Shown piece after piece: positions 34,206 to 43,076 of a stretch of DNA of 64,000 nt. The position numbers and the translations under genes are program-made. The notes beneath the pieces were generated by a model. That model was not told the origin of the DNA, made no database searches, and was given only the letters and a program-made list of their open reading frames with translations. Source of the DNA: UBA2040 sp041674745 (GTDB taxonomy: Bacteria > Bacteroidota > Bacteroidia > Flavobacteriales_D > Crocinitomicaceae); contig JBAYVD010000012.1 of assembly GCA_041674745.1 (NCBI GenBank), positions 1 through 64,000 on the forward strand, given 5' to 3'. Every line of letters starts with the position of its first letter. Position 1 is the stretch's first letter.

Positions 34206-34388
34206 TTAAAAGAGTTTGATCACTTCTTTTTTCCACATGAAGTAAGGAACAGCTAAGAACGCCAATCCGATTACCAAAGATGGAATGATGCCTACTTGGT
34301 AATTGGTTTCCAACCAAAAGCGGAACAATAGAGACAACAAGATATAAATTATTAAGAAGACTGACGAGTAAAATTTATTTAATTTCAT
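34206..34388 (-). CDS. Small membrane protein (60 aa), unknown
   Basis: Two hydrophobic segments (FLIIYILLSLLFRFWL and IIPSLVIGLAFLAVPYFMW) with positive residues at both ends. The start is taken at 34388; a longer frame from 34436 overlaps the upstream terminator. The 57-aa gene follows after 16 bp. With the sensor kinase it would form a three-gene membrane set. Confidence 0.6.
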   Translation of the reverse strand: MKLNKFYSSVFLIIYILLSLLFRFWLETNYQVGIIPSLVIGLAFLAVPYFMWKKEVIKLF

Positions 34389-34403
34389 GGTATAATGAAT
34401 TAG

Positions 34404-34443
34404 AAAAAAAACGATGCATGCCTTGGAGGCACACACCGTTTTT
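34404..34443 (-). terminator. Terminator after the acetate symporter gene
   Basis: On the minus strand AACG-TG-TGCC pairs with GGCA-CA-CGTT with small mismatches and is followed by a run of T. It separates the symporter operon from the kinase operon. Confidence 0.75.
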
Positions 34444-34454
34444 TGTCGATTTAA

Positions 34455-36152
34455 TTAATGCATAGAAGCTTCTCCTGCTCCTTTTGGAATCCGAATGTCT
34501 TCCACCAATTCTTGAATATTTTGAGGAGATGGAGGGGTGAATCGAGAAACTACGATTGACACTACAAAATTCACAACCATTCCAACAGTACCAAAACCTT
34601 CCGGTGAAATTCCCCACCAAAGAGCATCTGGGCCATCCGCTGCTTCATCACCAATCCAGTGTAATTTGAATCGAGCAATGTAATACAATGTGATAAGTAA
34701 ACCTGTAACCATACCAGCAACGGCACCTTCTTTGTTCATTCGTTTAGAGAAAATTCCCATGATAATAGCTGGGAAGAAGGAGGCAGCTGCCAATCCAAAA
34801 GCGAGTGCGACGACAGAGGCAACGAATCCAGGAGGATTAATCCCAAAATAACCCGCAACGATTACCGCCACCGCTGCTGACAATCGCGCAGCCAATAATT
34901 CACCTTTTTCGGAAATAGTTGGCATAATTTGTTTTTTCAATAAATCATGCGAAATCGAGGATGAGATTACCAAAAGCAATCCTGCGGCTGTACTCAATGC
35001 AGCGGCCAAACCACCGGCACCAACCAAGGCAACCACCCAATTCGGCAAGTTGGCAATTTCGGGATTAGCCAAAACAATAATGTCTTTGTCAACCGTTAAT
35101 TCATTTTTTTCGGCATCGCCAACGAATTGAATTTTTCCATCGGCATTTTTATCTTCGAATGCTAATAATCCTGTTTTTTCCCAGTTACCAAACCAAGCAG
35201 GCATTTCACTATAATTTTTCTCACTTACGGTGTTGATCAAGTTGTAACGAGCAAAAGCAGCAACTGCAGGAGCTGTTGTATAAAGAATCGCGATAAAAAC
35301 CAAAGCGTATCCAGCTGATTTACGAGCATCACTCACTTTAGGTACGGTAAAGAAACGAACAATTACGTGTGGCAAACCAGCCGTACCGACCATTAAGGCA
35401 GCCGTGATACAAAATACGTCCAACATCGTTTTTGAACCAGATGTGTAAGAACCAAAACCTAATTCAGTACCCAAGCCATCCAATTTGTCCAACAAATAGC
35501 CACCGCCCTCGACTTGACCACCAAATCCTAATTGCGGAATGGCATTTCCTGTAATTTGAATAGAAATAAAAATGGCAGGAACCATGAAAGCGAAAATCAA
35601 GACACAGAATTGTGCTACTTGTGTGTAGGTAATTCCTTTCATTCCCCCTAATACGGCATAGAAGAATACAACGGCCATACCGATGTAAACGCCCGTGTTG
35701 ACTTCCACTTCAAGGAAACGTGAAAATACAACACCAACGCCTCTCATCTGTCCCGCTACATAGGTAAATGAAACGAATAACGCGCAAATAACGGCTACCG
35801 TTCGAGCAATGTTGGAGTAGTAACGGTCACCGATAAAATCGGGAACTGTAAACTTGCCAAATTTCCGCAAATAAGGTGCTAGGAGTAAGGCTAGTAGGAC
35901 GTAACCGCCGGTCCAACCCATTAGAAAAACGGAACCATCGTAGCCTGAAAAAGAAATCAAACCAGCCATGGAAATAAAAGAGGCTGCTGACATCCAATCG
36001 GCTGCAGTTGCCATACCATTTGCTAAAGGTGAAACGTGTCCACCCGCAACGTAAAATTCTTTAGTAGAACCAGCTCTTGCCCAAATTGCAATTCCAATGT
36101 ACAAGGCAAATGTGACGCCTACTAAAATATATGTCCAAGTTAAAATACTCAT
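34455..36152 (-). CDS. Sodium:solute (acetate-type) symporter
   Basis: A 565 aa inner-membrane symporter of the SSS family (VC_2705/ActP type) with about 13 helices. The family patterns KEFYVAGGHVSPLANGMATAADWMSAASF near residues 31-59 and YVAGQMRGVG are present. It probably carries acetate or propionate together with sodium. The DUF4212 partner gene lies 26 bp upstream in the same direction, as usual for this subfamily, and acs/prpE are close by on the same strand. Confidence 0.9.
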   Translation of the reverse strand: MSILTWTYILVGVTFALYIGIAIWARAGSTKEFYVAGGHVSPLANGMATAADWMSAASFISMAGLISFSGYDGSVFLMGWTGGYVLLALLLAPYLRKFGKFTVPDFIGDRYYSNIARTVAVICALFVSFTYVAGQMRGVGVVFSRFLEVEVNTGVYIGMAVVFFYAVLGGMKGITYTQVAQFCVLIFAFMVPAIFISIQITGNAIPQLGFGGQVEGGGYLLDKLDGLGTELGFGSYTSGSKTMLDVFCITAALMVGTAGLPHVIVRFFTVPKVSDARKSAGYALVFIAILYTTAPAVAAFARYNLINTVSEKNYSEMPAWFGNWEKTGLLAFEDKNADGKIQFVGDAEKNELTVDKDIIVLANPEIANLPNWVVALVGAGGLAAALSTAAGLLLVISSSISHDLLKKQIMPTISEKGELLAARLSAAVAVIVAGYFGINPPGFVASVVALAFGLAAASFFPAIIMGIFSKRMNKEGAVAGMVTGLLITLYYIARFKLHWIGDEAADGPDALWWGISPEGFGTVGMVVNFVVSIVVSRFTPPSPQNIQELVEDIRIPKGAGEASMH

Positions 36153-36178
36153 GATCTTCGATATTTTTTGTTAATGAA

Positions 36179-36433
36179 TTATTCGTTTACATCGTATTCT
36201 TTGTCCAATTTGTTCATCAAACGAACGTAGACAAAAATTAAAATGATGAAGGCGTAAATGGAGCCTTGTTGGGCAAACCAAAAGCCCAATTTAAATCCGC
36301 CCAAGCGAATCGTGTTCAATTGCTCTACGAGAAGGATTCCAAACACATAGGAAACCACAAACCAGATGGTCAAAAGAATCGTCAAATATTTGAGATTCTT
36401 TTTCCAGTAATCTTTTAAATTTTTTGATGGCAT
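36179..36433 (-). CDS. DUF4212 small subunit of the symporter
   Basis: An 84 aa protein with two transmembrane helices (LTILLTIWFVVSYVFGILL and IYAFIILIFVYVRLM) joined by the motif GFKLGFWFAQQGS, typical of DUF4212. Such proteins accompany VC_2705-type symporters and probably form a complex. It lies between the porin and symporter genes, 18 bp after the porin stop. Confidence 0.9.
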   Translation of the reverse strand: MPSKNLKDYWKKNLKYLTILLTIWFVVSYVFGILLVEQLNTIRLGGFKLGFWFAQQGSIYAFIILIFVYVRLMNKLDKEYDVNE

Positions 36434-36451
36434 GATACTGTTGTTTTTTAT

Positions 36452-37735
36452 TTATAAAAAGATGTGCATTTGTAAAGTCGCACGAGAATTGGTTCCCGCA
36501 TTTGCGATTCCTTTTTTACCTGTATTGAATTCAGCCGTCAATTTAGCATTGTGCCCATTGATAAACCAATTCATACCCACGCCTAATTCATAACTCGTAT
36601 TAGGGGTGTTGGACAAATCTTGGTGAGAATAGGTCACATACGGCATAATTCCTTGTGTTTTTACAGGCATATAGCAACCCAATTGACCGTAAATGATGGA
36701 GCCGGATCCCGGAATTAAACCGCCACCACCGAAGTTTTTATTGCTTCCGTATTGCGATTGGTAATAAGCACCCAATGCATTGATGGCGTATCCTTTTGTT
36801 CCGATTGGAGCATCGTAAAATACGTCCGCAGCAAAGAAAGTAACGCCTTCTTTTTTGGTGTAAACGGTTGCTCCTGTTGAATCAACATAGCCGGCTCTCA
36901 GAGCGTTGGGTTGAGTATTGAAACCAAAACCAACGTTCAATACTTTCTTTTTACCCATGTAGGTTCCTACAAAATAGGGAAGTTTATCACTTTCACCGTC
37001 AAGGAAATTGTAGTTGAAGTAACCTGTGTACAACCAATCTTTCCCGTCTCCTGCAACTTGGAAAGATGTTACGGTTGAATCCAACGTTGGTGCCATACTT
37101 CTTCTCGCATTGTTGGCAGAAACTCGATAGGTGAATTTCCCTAAGGTACCTTTTGCAAAAATCCCCAGTTGACGGGCAAACTGGTCTGATGTTGTAATGG
37201 TTGACCAAGGGAAAAGCCGCGCATCACCAACACCAGAACCAGGATTGTCCATGGTCATCATGTTCAAGGTACTTTGATTTGTCAATCGGCTGACGCCATT
37301 CCAATAATGCAATCCAGATCCGATGTGTAATTTCTTGTCTACTACAGCAAATTCTCCGTAAGCATCATGCAAGAAAATCAAAGAAGAATTGTTGGCTGTT
37401 TGTGTGTTTGGATTACCCGTCATTCCTGAGGCTCCCAAACTATTCAAACCGAAATGGGTAAGTACTAAGAATCGGGGTGACACTTGCGCATACGTGAGCA
37501 AACGAGCACGTCGTATTGAAAAGTGCAATCCATCGTCAGTAGATTTACCGTTGGTTTGAAATTGTGAGGATAATTGTGTTTGATTCCAAACGATAAAGCG
37601 AATATACTTGCTACCGTCTTCGTTCAATTTTACTTGAAGAGGCTTGTAAGAATGATCAACCGGCGATTGTGCGATGGCTAAATTTCCTGCAAGTACCCCG
37701 AAAAGCAAGGATAAATACAAAGTTGTTTTTTTCAT
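36452..37735 (-). CDS. Outer-membrane porin
   Basis: A 427 aa protein with signal peptide (about 22 residues, ending GNLAIAQ). RFIVWNQTQLSSQFQT, FSIRRARLLTYAQVSPRFLVLTHFG and many amphipathic strands ending in an aromatic residue match phosphate-selective-porin-like channels of Bacteroidota. It is the first gene of the porin-DUF4212-symporter series, so it probably admits the acid taken up by the symporter. Inverted repeats upstream (37783-37826) may control the operon. Confidence 0.83.
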   Translation of the reverse strand: MKKTTLYLSLLFGVLAGNLAIAQSPVDHSYKPLQVKLNEDGSKYIRFIVWNQTQLSSQFQTNGKSTDDGLHFSIRRARLLTYAQVSPRFLVLTHFGLNSLGASGMTGNPNTQTANNSSLIFLHDAYGEFAVVDKKLHIGSGLHYWNGVSRLTNQSTLNMMTMDNPGSGVGDARLFPWSTITTSDQFARQLGIFAKGTLGKFTYRVSANNARRSMAPTLDSTVTSFQVAGDGKDWLYTGYFNYNFLDGESDKLPYFVGTYMGKKKVLNVGFGFNTQPNALRAGYVDSTGATVYTKKEGVTFFAADVFYDAPIGTKGYAINALGAYYQSQYGSNKNFGGGGLIPGSGSIIYGQLGCYMPVKTQGIMPYVTYSHQDLSNTPNTSYELGVGMNWFINGHNAKLTAEFNTGKKGIANAGTNSRATLQMHIFL

Positions 37736-37782
37736 TTTCTAAATGTTTTAAAGTTTTAGCAAAGCATTTTGACTTTAAGGCG

Positions 37783-37826
37783 TAAGAAAATCGCGTTTTT
37801 TCTTATTATCAAGAATCTAAGTTCTT
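37783..37826. promoter_or_regulatory. Two inverted repeats upstream of the porin operon
   Basis: TAAGAAAA (37783-37790) and TTTTCTTA (37798-37805) are exact inverted copies 7 bp apart. Just beyond, AAGAA and TTCTT (37811-37826) form a second pair. They lie 48-91 bp upstream of the porin start on the minus strand, a fitting position for regulator binding. The binding protein is unknown. Confidence 0.4.
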
Positions 37827-37914
37827 GTTTTAAAGCTCAAAAGACTTGGGTCAAAGTAGCGTAAAAAGAAAATGAAAAGAACAATTTGATATATATAAAT
37901 AATTTAAAATATAG

Positions 37915-38331
37915 TTATTCTTCTAAAAGGAAGCGATTCCATTGGATTAACATGAATTTATCGCCAATAGGCGTAATTAGAAAAGCTTCGTTCGAAGTAG
38001 GTGTTTTTTCCGAGAAAAATTCGGCTAATTGATTGCTGTTTAGTATTTTGTAATTGGGTTTATGTTTGTATTTGAAAGGTTTCTTGGCACCAAAATGCTT
38101 TACCCAATTCGCAATAGTCACATTGTTCACTCCGATGATTCGCTCGATTTCCCGGTAACTTAATCCCTCTAAATACAATTGAAGTGCCTTTACGATGAAA
38201 TACGGGTCAATTTGCTTTCCGAGCTTATTGACAGTGAAATTGTAACTGCATTCGGAGCATTTAAATCGTTGTTTTCCATTGACAATTCCACTTTTTACAG
38301 TCTTTTTGTTTAAGCATCTTGGACATTGCAT
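37915..38331 (-). CDS. Solo zinc-ribbon/helix-turn-helix protein of IS1-InsA type
   Basis: A 138 aa protein. A zinc ribbon (CPRC near residue 3 and CSEC near residue 26) is followed by a helix-turn-helix (about residues 57-78; LEGLSYREIERIIGVNNVTIANWVK). This is the DNA-binding half of IS1-like transposases. No DDE catalytic part, partner frame or terminal inverted repeat is present, and the C-terminal 40 residues are different (FLITPIGDKFMLIQW). It is more likely a domesticated regulator than a transposase fragment. It lies 180 bp from the porin operon and has a palindrome in front of its own start. Confidence 0.7.
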   Translation of the reverse strand: MQCPRCLNKKTVKSGIVNGKQRFKCSECSYNFTVNKLGKQIDPYFIVKALQLYLEGLSYREIERIIGVNNVTIANWVKHFGAKKPFKYKHKPNYKILNSNQLAEFFSEKTPTSNEAFLITPIGDKFMLIQWNRFLLEE

Positions 38332-38362
38332 AACGATGTATATATTAATTAAGCAAATATAT

Positions 38363-38384
38363 AATAAATATGCAAATATTTATT
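38363..38384. promoter_or_regulatory. Palindrome upstream of the zinc-ribbon/HTH gene
   Basis: AATAAATA and TATTTATT are exact inverted copies 6 bp apart, 32 bp upstream of the minus-strand gene. Autoregulation by that protein is possible but untested; the AT-rich context lowers the weight of the match. Confidence 0.35.
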
Positions 38385-38466
38385 CGATTAAAAATGCAGA
38401 AAAATAGAAAGAGTGTAACGAAAAGGAGGTTTTTACTTATATCTTAGTAAATCTAAAAAATACCAC

Positions 38467-39507
38467 ATGAAAAAAATCATCTACTCATTCGTTTTTATGT
38501 TTTCGCTAAGCGCCGCCGCTCAAGACCAAGAGTACAATTACAATTTTGATATGTCTATGTTTACTTTGCGTGATATAGAGGTGCCAAAAGATTTGGAAGG
38601 CATTGTTAAGTCGGTTAAGGTGAACACAAAAAAGAAGAAATCAGCCTATTCATCTGAAAGTAAATTCGATGAAAAAGGTCGGGTGATTGAGCGTACTTAC
38701 CAAGGTAAACATCCGTCTCAAACAAAAGCTGCCTACAACGAAAATGGAAGCACAAAGTTTTATTCGTATACAAGAGACAATAAATTACAACATGAAAAAA
38801 TAAATACTTTCGATAAGGAAAATCGCTTAATAGAAAGTATTATGAAAGATAAGAAAGGGCAAATTAGCCAAAAAAACACTTGGACATTTGCGGAAGGAAA
38901 TTGTCCTGTTTCGTCACAACGGTTTGTCAAGAATGGCGAAAAATTAAAACGATCTTGGGAGTATTCTTATTATTCAGCCTGTGACAAATCCAAAACTGTT
39001 CTAAAAAATGCCAAAGGAAAAGTGATTAAAACTTGGTCCTATGATTGTAAAAAGGAAGGCGAACAATTGATCAAAAAGAAAGATGAAACGCAGGTTTGTC
39101 GATGGGATGAAAGCGATGGAAAATTTTTAACCAAAGTGGAGCAAGGATTCGATGAAAAAGGACGTATTCGAAAAACGGTATCCAAATACAACCTGTTGGA
39201 TACTACCATTGTTGAGTATGCGAGATACGATAAAAATGACCGATTACTATCGAAATCTACCTATTTGGGAAGTTACAAAAAGCAAACTAGTTATGAGTCT
39301 TTTAACAAAAAGGGGAAGCGAAAGTTTGGCCAGTTTTTTGAATACAAAGGCGAAACCAAAGTGAAAGAAGTGTATTACACGAATCAAAGAATTAGCCGTA
39401 CGACAAATTATGAAATAAACGAAAAAGGATTGATTACACGAAAGGAATCACTTGACAAAAAAGGCAAAATCACCTCAACTTCCATTTATGAATATGTGAT
39501 GCAATAG
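38467..39507 (+). CDS. Secreted protein with YD/RHS-like repeats, unknown
   Basis: A 346 aa protein with signal peptide (about 19 residues, ending SLSAAAQ). The body repeats a phrase of the form (D/N)EKGR..R..Y, for example FDEKGRVIERTYQ, FDEKGRIRKTVSKY and INEKGLITRKES, spaced by about 20-30 residues. This is reminiscent of YD repeats in RHS-type surface proteins but shorter. It is very Lys-rich. No toxin or protease domain is seen. It stands alone. Confidence 0.6.
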   Translation: MKKIIYSFVFMFSLSAAAQDQEYNYNFDMSMFTLRDIEVPKDLEGIVKSVKVNTKKKKSAYSSESKFDEKGRVIERTYQGKHPSQTKAAYNENGSTKFYSYTRDNKLQHEKINTFDKENRLIESIMKDKKGQISQKNTWTFAEGNCPVSSQRFVKNGEKLKRSWEYSYYSACDKSKTVLKNAKGKVIKTWSYDCKKEGEQLIKKKDETQVCRWDESDGKFLTKVEQGFDEKGRIRKTVSKYNLLDTTIVEYARYDKNDRLLSKSTYLGSYKKQTSYESFNKKGKRKFGQFFEYKGETKVKEVYYTNQRISRTTNYEINEKGLITRKESLDKKGKITSTSIYEYVMQ

Positions 39508-39522
39508 ACTGTCGGAAATGGA

Positions 39523-40581
39523 TTACATTTCGTAAACAATCGCATTGATATTCATGCCAGAACCAACCGAGGCGAATAGTAATATGTCGCCTTTTTGGAT
39601 GGATTGATTTTCAATTTTTCCTTTTAAAAGTAAATCATACAAAGTTGGTACGGTTGCAACACTGGAATTACCCAATTTGTGAATGCTCATCGGCATGATA
39701 CCTTCCGGCGTTTCAGCTTCAAACAACTTGAAGAACCGTTTGATGATGGCTTCGTCCATTTTTTCATTCGCTTGGTGGATAAGAACCTTGTTGATTTTTT
39801 CAATTGAAATGCCACTCAAATCCAAGCACTCTTTCATGGCGTTTGGCACCTTGTTTAGCGCAAATTCATAAATCTTTCGACCTTCCATTTTGATGTAGCG
39901 ATCGTCCTGATTGATCTCTTTGTTAAAAGAAGGGCCAAAATGCAAATAATAGGCCTCATCATAAGCATACGTGGCCGTTTTGTGCGATAAAATCCCACCG
40001 GTTCCTTCTACTTCTTCGATGATAGTAGCGCCAGCTCCATCCGAATAAATCATGCTGTCGCGATCGTATTTATCCACGACGCGTGACAAGGTTTCCGCAC
40101 CAATTACCAAACATTTTTTCGCCATTCCCGCACGAATATAGGCTTGCGCTTGGATGACGCCCTCTACCCAGCCCGGACAGCCAAAAAGGATGTCATAAGC
40201 AACACAATTTGGGTTTTTTATTTTTAAATCATGTTTCACGCGAGTCGCTAAACTCGGTAGAATATCGGATTGCATTTTGTTGTGCGTAACATTACCGAAA
40301 TTATGGGCAAATATGATGTAATCCAAGGTTTCCGGATCCATTCCAGCATCCGCAATGGCAATTTTTGCTGCAATCGTTGCGATGTCCGAAGTTTCTAAGC
40401 CGTTATTCACATAACGTCTTTCTTGAATACCCGTTATCTCTAGAAATTTCTTTGCAACAATCTCATTCGAATGAGGAAAGGATGTGCCGTCTTCATTCTT
40501 GAATTCGTGCTTTGAAAAATCTGAATTTGTTACGGTTTCCGTTGGAATATAGGATCCACTTCCTGTGATTTTAATCGCCAT
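39523..40581 (-). CDS. FabH-like 3-oxoacyl-ACP synthase III
   Basis: A 352 aa thiolase-fold condensing enzyme. The catalytic triad is visible: Cys135 in DILFGCPGW, His in LIHQANEKM and Asn in KLGNSSVAT. The start at 40581 (MAIKITGSGSY) is supported by a -7 box TAAATTTG at 40615-40622; the longer frame to 40632 runs upstream of that promoter. It is a single gene, not in a fatty-acid operon, so it may be a specialised KAS III and not the housekeeping FabH. Confidence 0.88.
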   Translation of the reverse strand: MAIKITGSGSYIPTETVTNSDFSKHEFKNEDGTSFPHSNEIVAKKFLEITGIQERRYVNNGLETSDIATIAAKIAIADAGMDPETLDYIIFAHNFGNVTHNKMQSDILPSLATRVKHDLKIKNPNCVAYDILFGCPGWVEGVIQAQAYIRAGMAKKCLVIGAETLSRVVDKYDRDSMIYSDGAGATIIEEVEGTGGILSHKTATYAYDEAYYLHFGPSFNKEINQDDRYIKMEGRKIYEFALNKVPNAMKECLDLSGISIEKINKVLIHQANEKMDEAIIKRFFKLFEAETPEGIMPMSIHKLGNSSVATVPTLYDLLLKGKIENQSIQKGDILLFASVGSGMNINAIVYEM

Positions 40582-40614
40582 AGAGTTGAATATTTGTAAG
40601 TAAATCCCTTTCAA

Positions 40615-40622
40615 CAAATTTA
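40615..40622 (-). promoter_or_regulatory. -7 promoter box of the FabH-like gene
   Basis: Reads TAAATTTG on the minus strand, a full TAnnTTTG match, 33 bp upstream of the chosen start. Confidence 0.55.
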
Positions 40623-40677
40623 CGAATTTCAAATTAAAAAATGAGAATTTTCACATTTTTTTAAAATTCTTACATTT

Positions 40678-41784
40678 ATGAAAAAATCCTGGATGAAATA
40701 CTTTTTTTTAATTGTTCATGTTTGCCTTGCTAGCTTTGGAAGTGCTCAGTTCGTTTCAGAGATAACAATTTTGGATCCGGTATTGAGTGAAAGTTCAGGC
40801 TTGCTTTGGTTGAACAACAAAGTGATTACACACAACGATTCTGGAAATGAACCAGCACTCTATGAATTAGACACACTATCAGGATTAATTACGCGTAAAA
40901 TTACCGTTGGAAATGCCAGTAATCAAGATTGGGAGGATTTAACGGCTGATGCGAATTTTATATACATCGGTGATTTCGGTAACAATGAGGGGAATCGGAC
41001 TGACTTGAGGATTTATAGAGTTTCTCAAAATGAATACTGGAACACGCTAAATGACACAGTTTACGCTGATACGATTCGTTTCAACTATGCCGATCAATTG
41101 GATTTTTCCATTCAAGCGTATGCTACCAACTTTGACTGTGAGGCTCTTTCGGTAATTGGTGACAGCTTGTATCTTTTTACAAAAAATTGGCTTAATCAAA
41201 AAACCAATATGTATGTTTTACCCAAGCTGCCAGGTGATTATTCGGCGCTAAAAAGAGATAGCTTACCAGTTCAAGGGTTAATCACTTCTGCGGATTTCAA
41301 TTTTTTTTCGAATCGCTTGGCTTTGTGTGGATATGGTAATTCTCCATTCATTCTGGAAGTAGAGTGGGAGCCCAACGTCGCAATTTCAGCAATGGATCGT
41401 GTACGTTATGATATTGTTGTTCCCAATTCGATTCAAATAGAAGCCATCGTTTCGATTACAGCGAACGATTACTATCTGACCTCTGAATCTGCTTTTGGAA
41501 ATACAGCCAACTTGATGAGGTTGAAAGGAGTAAATGGTGGCCTGGGAATTGAATCCATAAAAAGCAGAAAAATAGATATTTTTCCAAATCCTGTTTCCAA
41601 CGAGATCGTTTTTTTGGTTGGCCAAGGTTGCGAGAAGCAATTGTTTTCAATCAGCGGCCAGCTTGTAAAAACGAGCAAGGAGGACAAAATGTTAGTGTCT
41701 GACCTCGAAAAAGGAATTTACTGGCTGAAATTTACAGACGAAAATTCTCAATTTGTTTCAATTTCAAAAATCAGTGTGAACTAG
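40678..41784 (+). CDS. Secreted propeller-like protein with type IX sorting domain
   Basis: A 368 aa protein: signal peptide (ending SFGSAQ), about 260 residues of beta-strand repeats, and a C-terminal T9SS type A sorting domain (about residues 295-368; IDIFPNPVSNEIVF, ISGQLVKT, DLEKGIYWLKF). The sorting domain directs it through the type IX secretion system to the cell surface or outside. The central part (ESSGLLWLNNKVITHNDSG, DWEDLTADANFIYIGDFGNN) resembles a calcium- or phytase-like propeller, but an enzyme activity cannot be assigned. Confidence 0.8.
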   Translation: MKKSWMKYFFLIVHVCLASFGSAQFVSEITILDPVLSESSGLLWLNNKVITHNDSGNEPALYELDTLSGLITRKITVGNASNQDWEDLTADANFIYIGDFGNNEGNRTDLRIYRVSQNEYWNTLNDTVYADTIRFNYADQLDFSIQAYATNFDCEALSVIGDSLYLFTKNWLNQKTNMYVLPKLPGDYSALKRDSLPVQGLITSADFNFFSNRLALCGYGNSPFILEVEWEPNVAISAMDRVRYDIVVPNSIQIEAIVSITANDYYLTSESAFGNTANLMRLKGVNGGLGIESIKSRKIDIFPNPVSNEIVFLVGQGCEKQLFSISGQLVKTSKEDKMLVSDLEKGIYWLKFTDENSQFVSISKISVN

Positions 41785-41793
41785 CAATATTGC

Positions 41794-42915
41794 TTAACCA
41801 ATTTTCCGTATTTGTTTGAATGTAATACCCAAGTTTCGTTCGTAAAAACGTATTTGTTTGATATCATTTGGGGTCACCAATACCAAAGATAAACCTTCCT
41901 TTCCGGCACGGGCCGTTCGTCCGCTTCGGTGTGTGTAATATTCTTCACTTTCTGGCAATTGATAATGCGCCACGTAAGCCAAGTCGCTAACATCGATTCC
42001 TCTGGCAGCCAAGTCGGTTGCCACCAAGATTTGCGCACTTCCGTTTTTAAAGGCACGCATCGCTTTGTCCCGTTCTTTTTGCCCCAAATCTCCGTGAATG
42101 CAATCAGCAGAAATATTTTTTGCGAGCAATTGTTTGGTCAATTTCTGCGTAGCTGCTTTGGTTTTGCAAAATACCAATCCTTGTTTTTTGTATTCTGATT
42201 GAATCAAGGCCAACAAGGCATTTAGCTTTTCGTTTTCTTCACAAACTAGGTAACTGTGTGAAATTTGATTGTTCACGATATTCTTTCCGCTTACTTTAAC
42301 GTTGTGTGCGTCGGCAGAAAGATGTTTTTTCACCATGTCTTGAATTCCTGCAGGCATTGTTGCTGAAAACAACCATCGATTTTCCAAACCATGCAGTGAC
42401 GTTAAAATTTCATCCAATTCGGCTTTGAAGCCCATGCTCAACATTTCATCCGCTTCATCCAAAACAATCGTTTTTACTTTTCGAATGTCAATGGCTTTTC
42501 TGTGAACCAAATCAATCAAGCGACCGGGTGTAGCTACAACGATATGGGTTGGTCGAGTCAATGAACTAATCTGCTTATCGATTTTTTCTCCGCCATATAC
42601 GGCTTCTGTAAATATTTTTGTCGAATACTTGGTGAATTTGAAGAGTTGTTTGGCTACCTGTTGACCAAGTTCACGCGTAGGGCAAAGAATCAAGGCTTGA
42701 ATCTCGTTAACGTTAGGGTCAATTTTTGCTAACAACGGCAAACCATAGGCAGCTGTTTTGCCCGTTCCGGTTTGCGCTTGCCCCACTAAGTCGCGATTCG
42801 TTTCCAGTAAAATGGGAATAACTTTACTTTGAATTTCTGTTGGTACCAAAATATTAAGTTCAGTCAACCCTTTTATATAATTAGGGTGAATACCTAGTTG
42901 CTCGAAATTTTTCAC
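41794..42915 (-). CDS. DEAD-box ATP-dependent RNA helicase
   Basis: A 373 aa helicase core with no long tail. Motifs: AQTGTGKTAAYG (about residues 46-57), PTRELGQQ, DEAD (about 149-152), SAT, TDLAARGID and HRSGRTARAG. The C-terminus stops soon after motif VI (about 45 residues), without the DbpA or RhlE RNA-binding extension. GTG start with a TAACTTTG -7 box at 42942-42949. Confidence 0.93.
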   Translation of the reverse strand: MKNFEQLGIHPNYIKGLTELNILVPTEIQSKVIPILLETNRDLVGQAQTGTGKTAAYGLPLLAKIDPNVNEIQALILCPTRELGQQVAKQLFKFTKYSTKIFTEAVYGGEKIDKQISSLTRPTHIVVATPGRLIDLVHRKAIDIRKVKTIVLDEADEMLSMGFKAELDEILTSLHGLENRWLFSATMPAGIQDMVKKHLSADAHNVKVSGKNIVNNQISHSYLVCEENEKLNALLALIQSEYKKQGLVFCKTKAATQKLTKQLLAKNISADCIHGDLGQKERDKAMRAFKNGSAQILVATDLAARGIDVSDLAYVAHYQLPESEEYYTHRSGRTARAGKEGLSLVLVTPNDIKQIRFYERNLGITFKQIRKIG

Positions 42916-42941
42916 GTGGAAATTATTATATTAATTGAGTG

Positions 42942-42949
42942 CAAAGTTA
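42942..42949 (-). promoter_or_regulatory. -7 promoter box of the second helicase
   Basis: Reads TAACTTTG on the minus strand, 27 bp before the GTG start. Confidence 0.6.
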
Positions 42950-43017
42950 CAGAAATAAAAAAGAGCAAACGATTTGATTTTTCAAGAAGAAAAGTTCTTT
43001 TTAAACGAGTGCAAAAA

Positions 43018-43030
43018 TCCAATTTTTGGA
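43018..43030. promoter_or_regulatory. TCCA-N5-TGGA-type palindrome, distal enhancer site
   Basis: TCCAATTTTTGGA, centred about 169 bp upstream of the predicted sigma-54 start of the pseudo-receiver gene. It matches sites at 43077, 43096, 50090, 50245 and 52215. Confidence 0.45.
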
Positions 43031-43076
43031 AGGACATCTAGTTCTCTAAGAGATCCAAAGTCAATCCTTAATAGCG

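Noticed and set aside
37915..38331. Complete IS1-type insertion sequence
   Set aside because: No catalytic frame, no terminal inverted repeats and no target duplication are visible around it.
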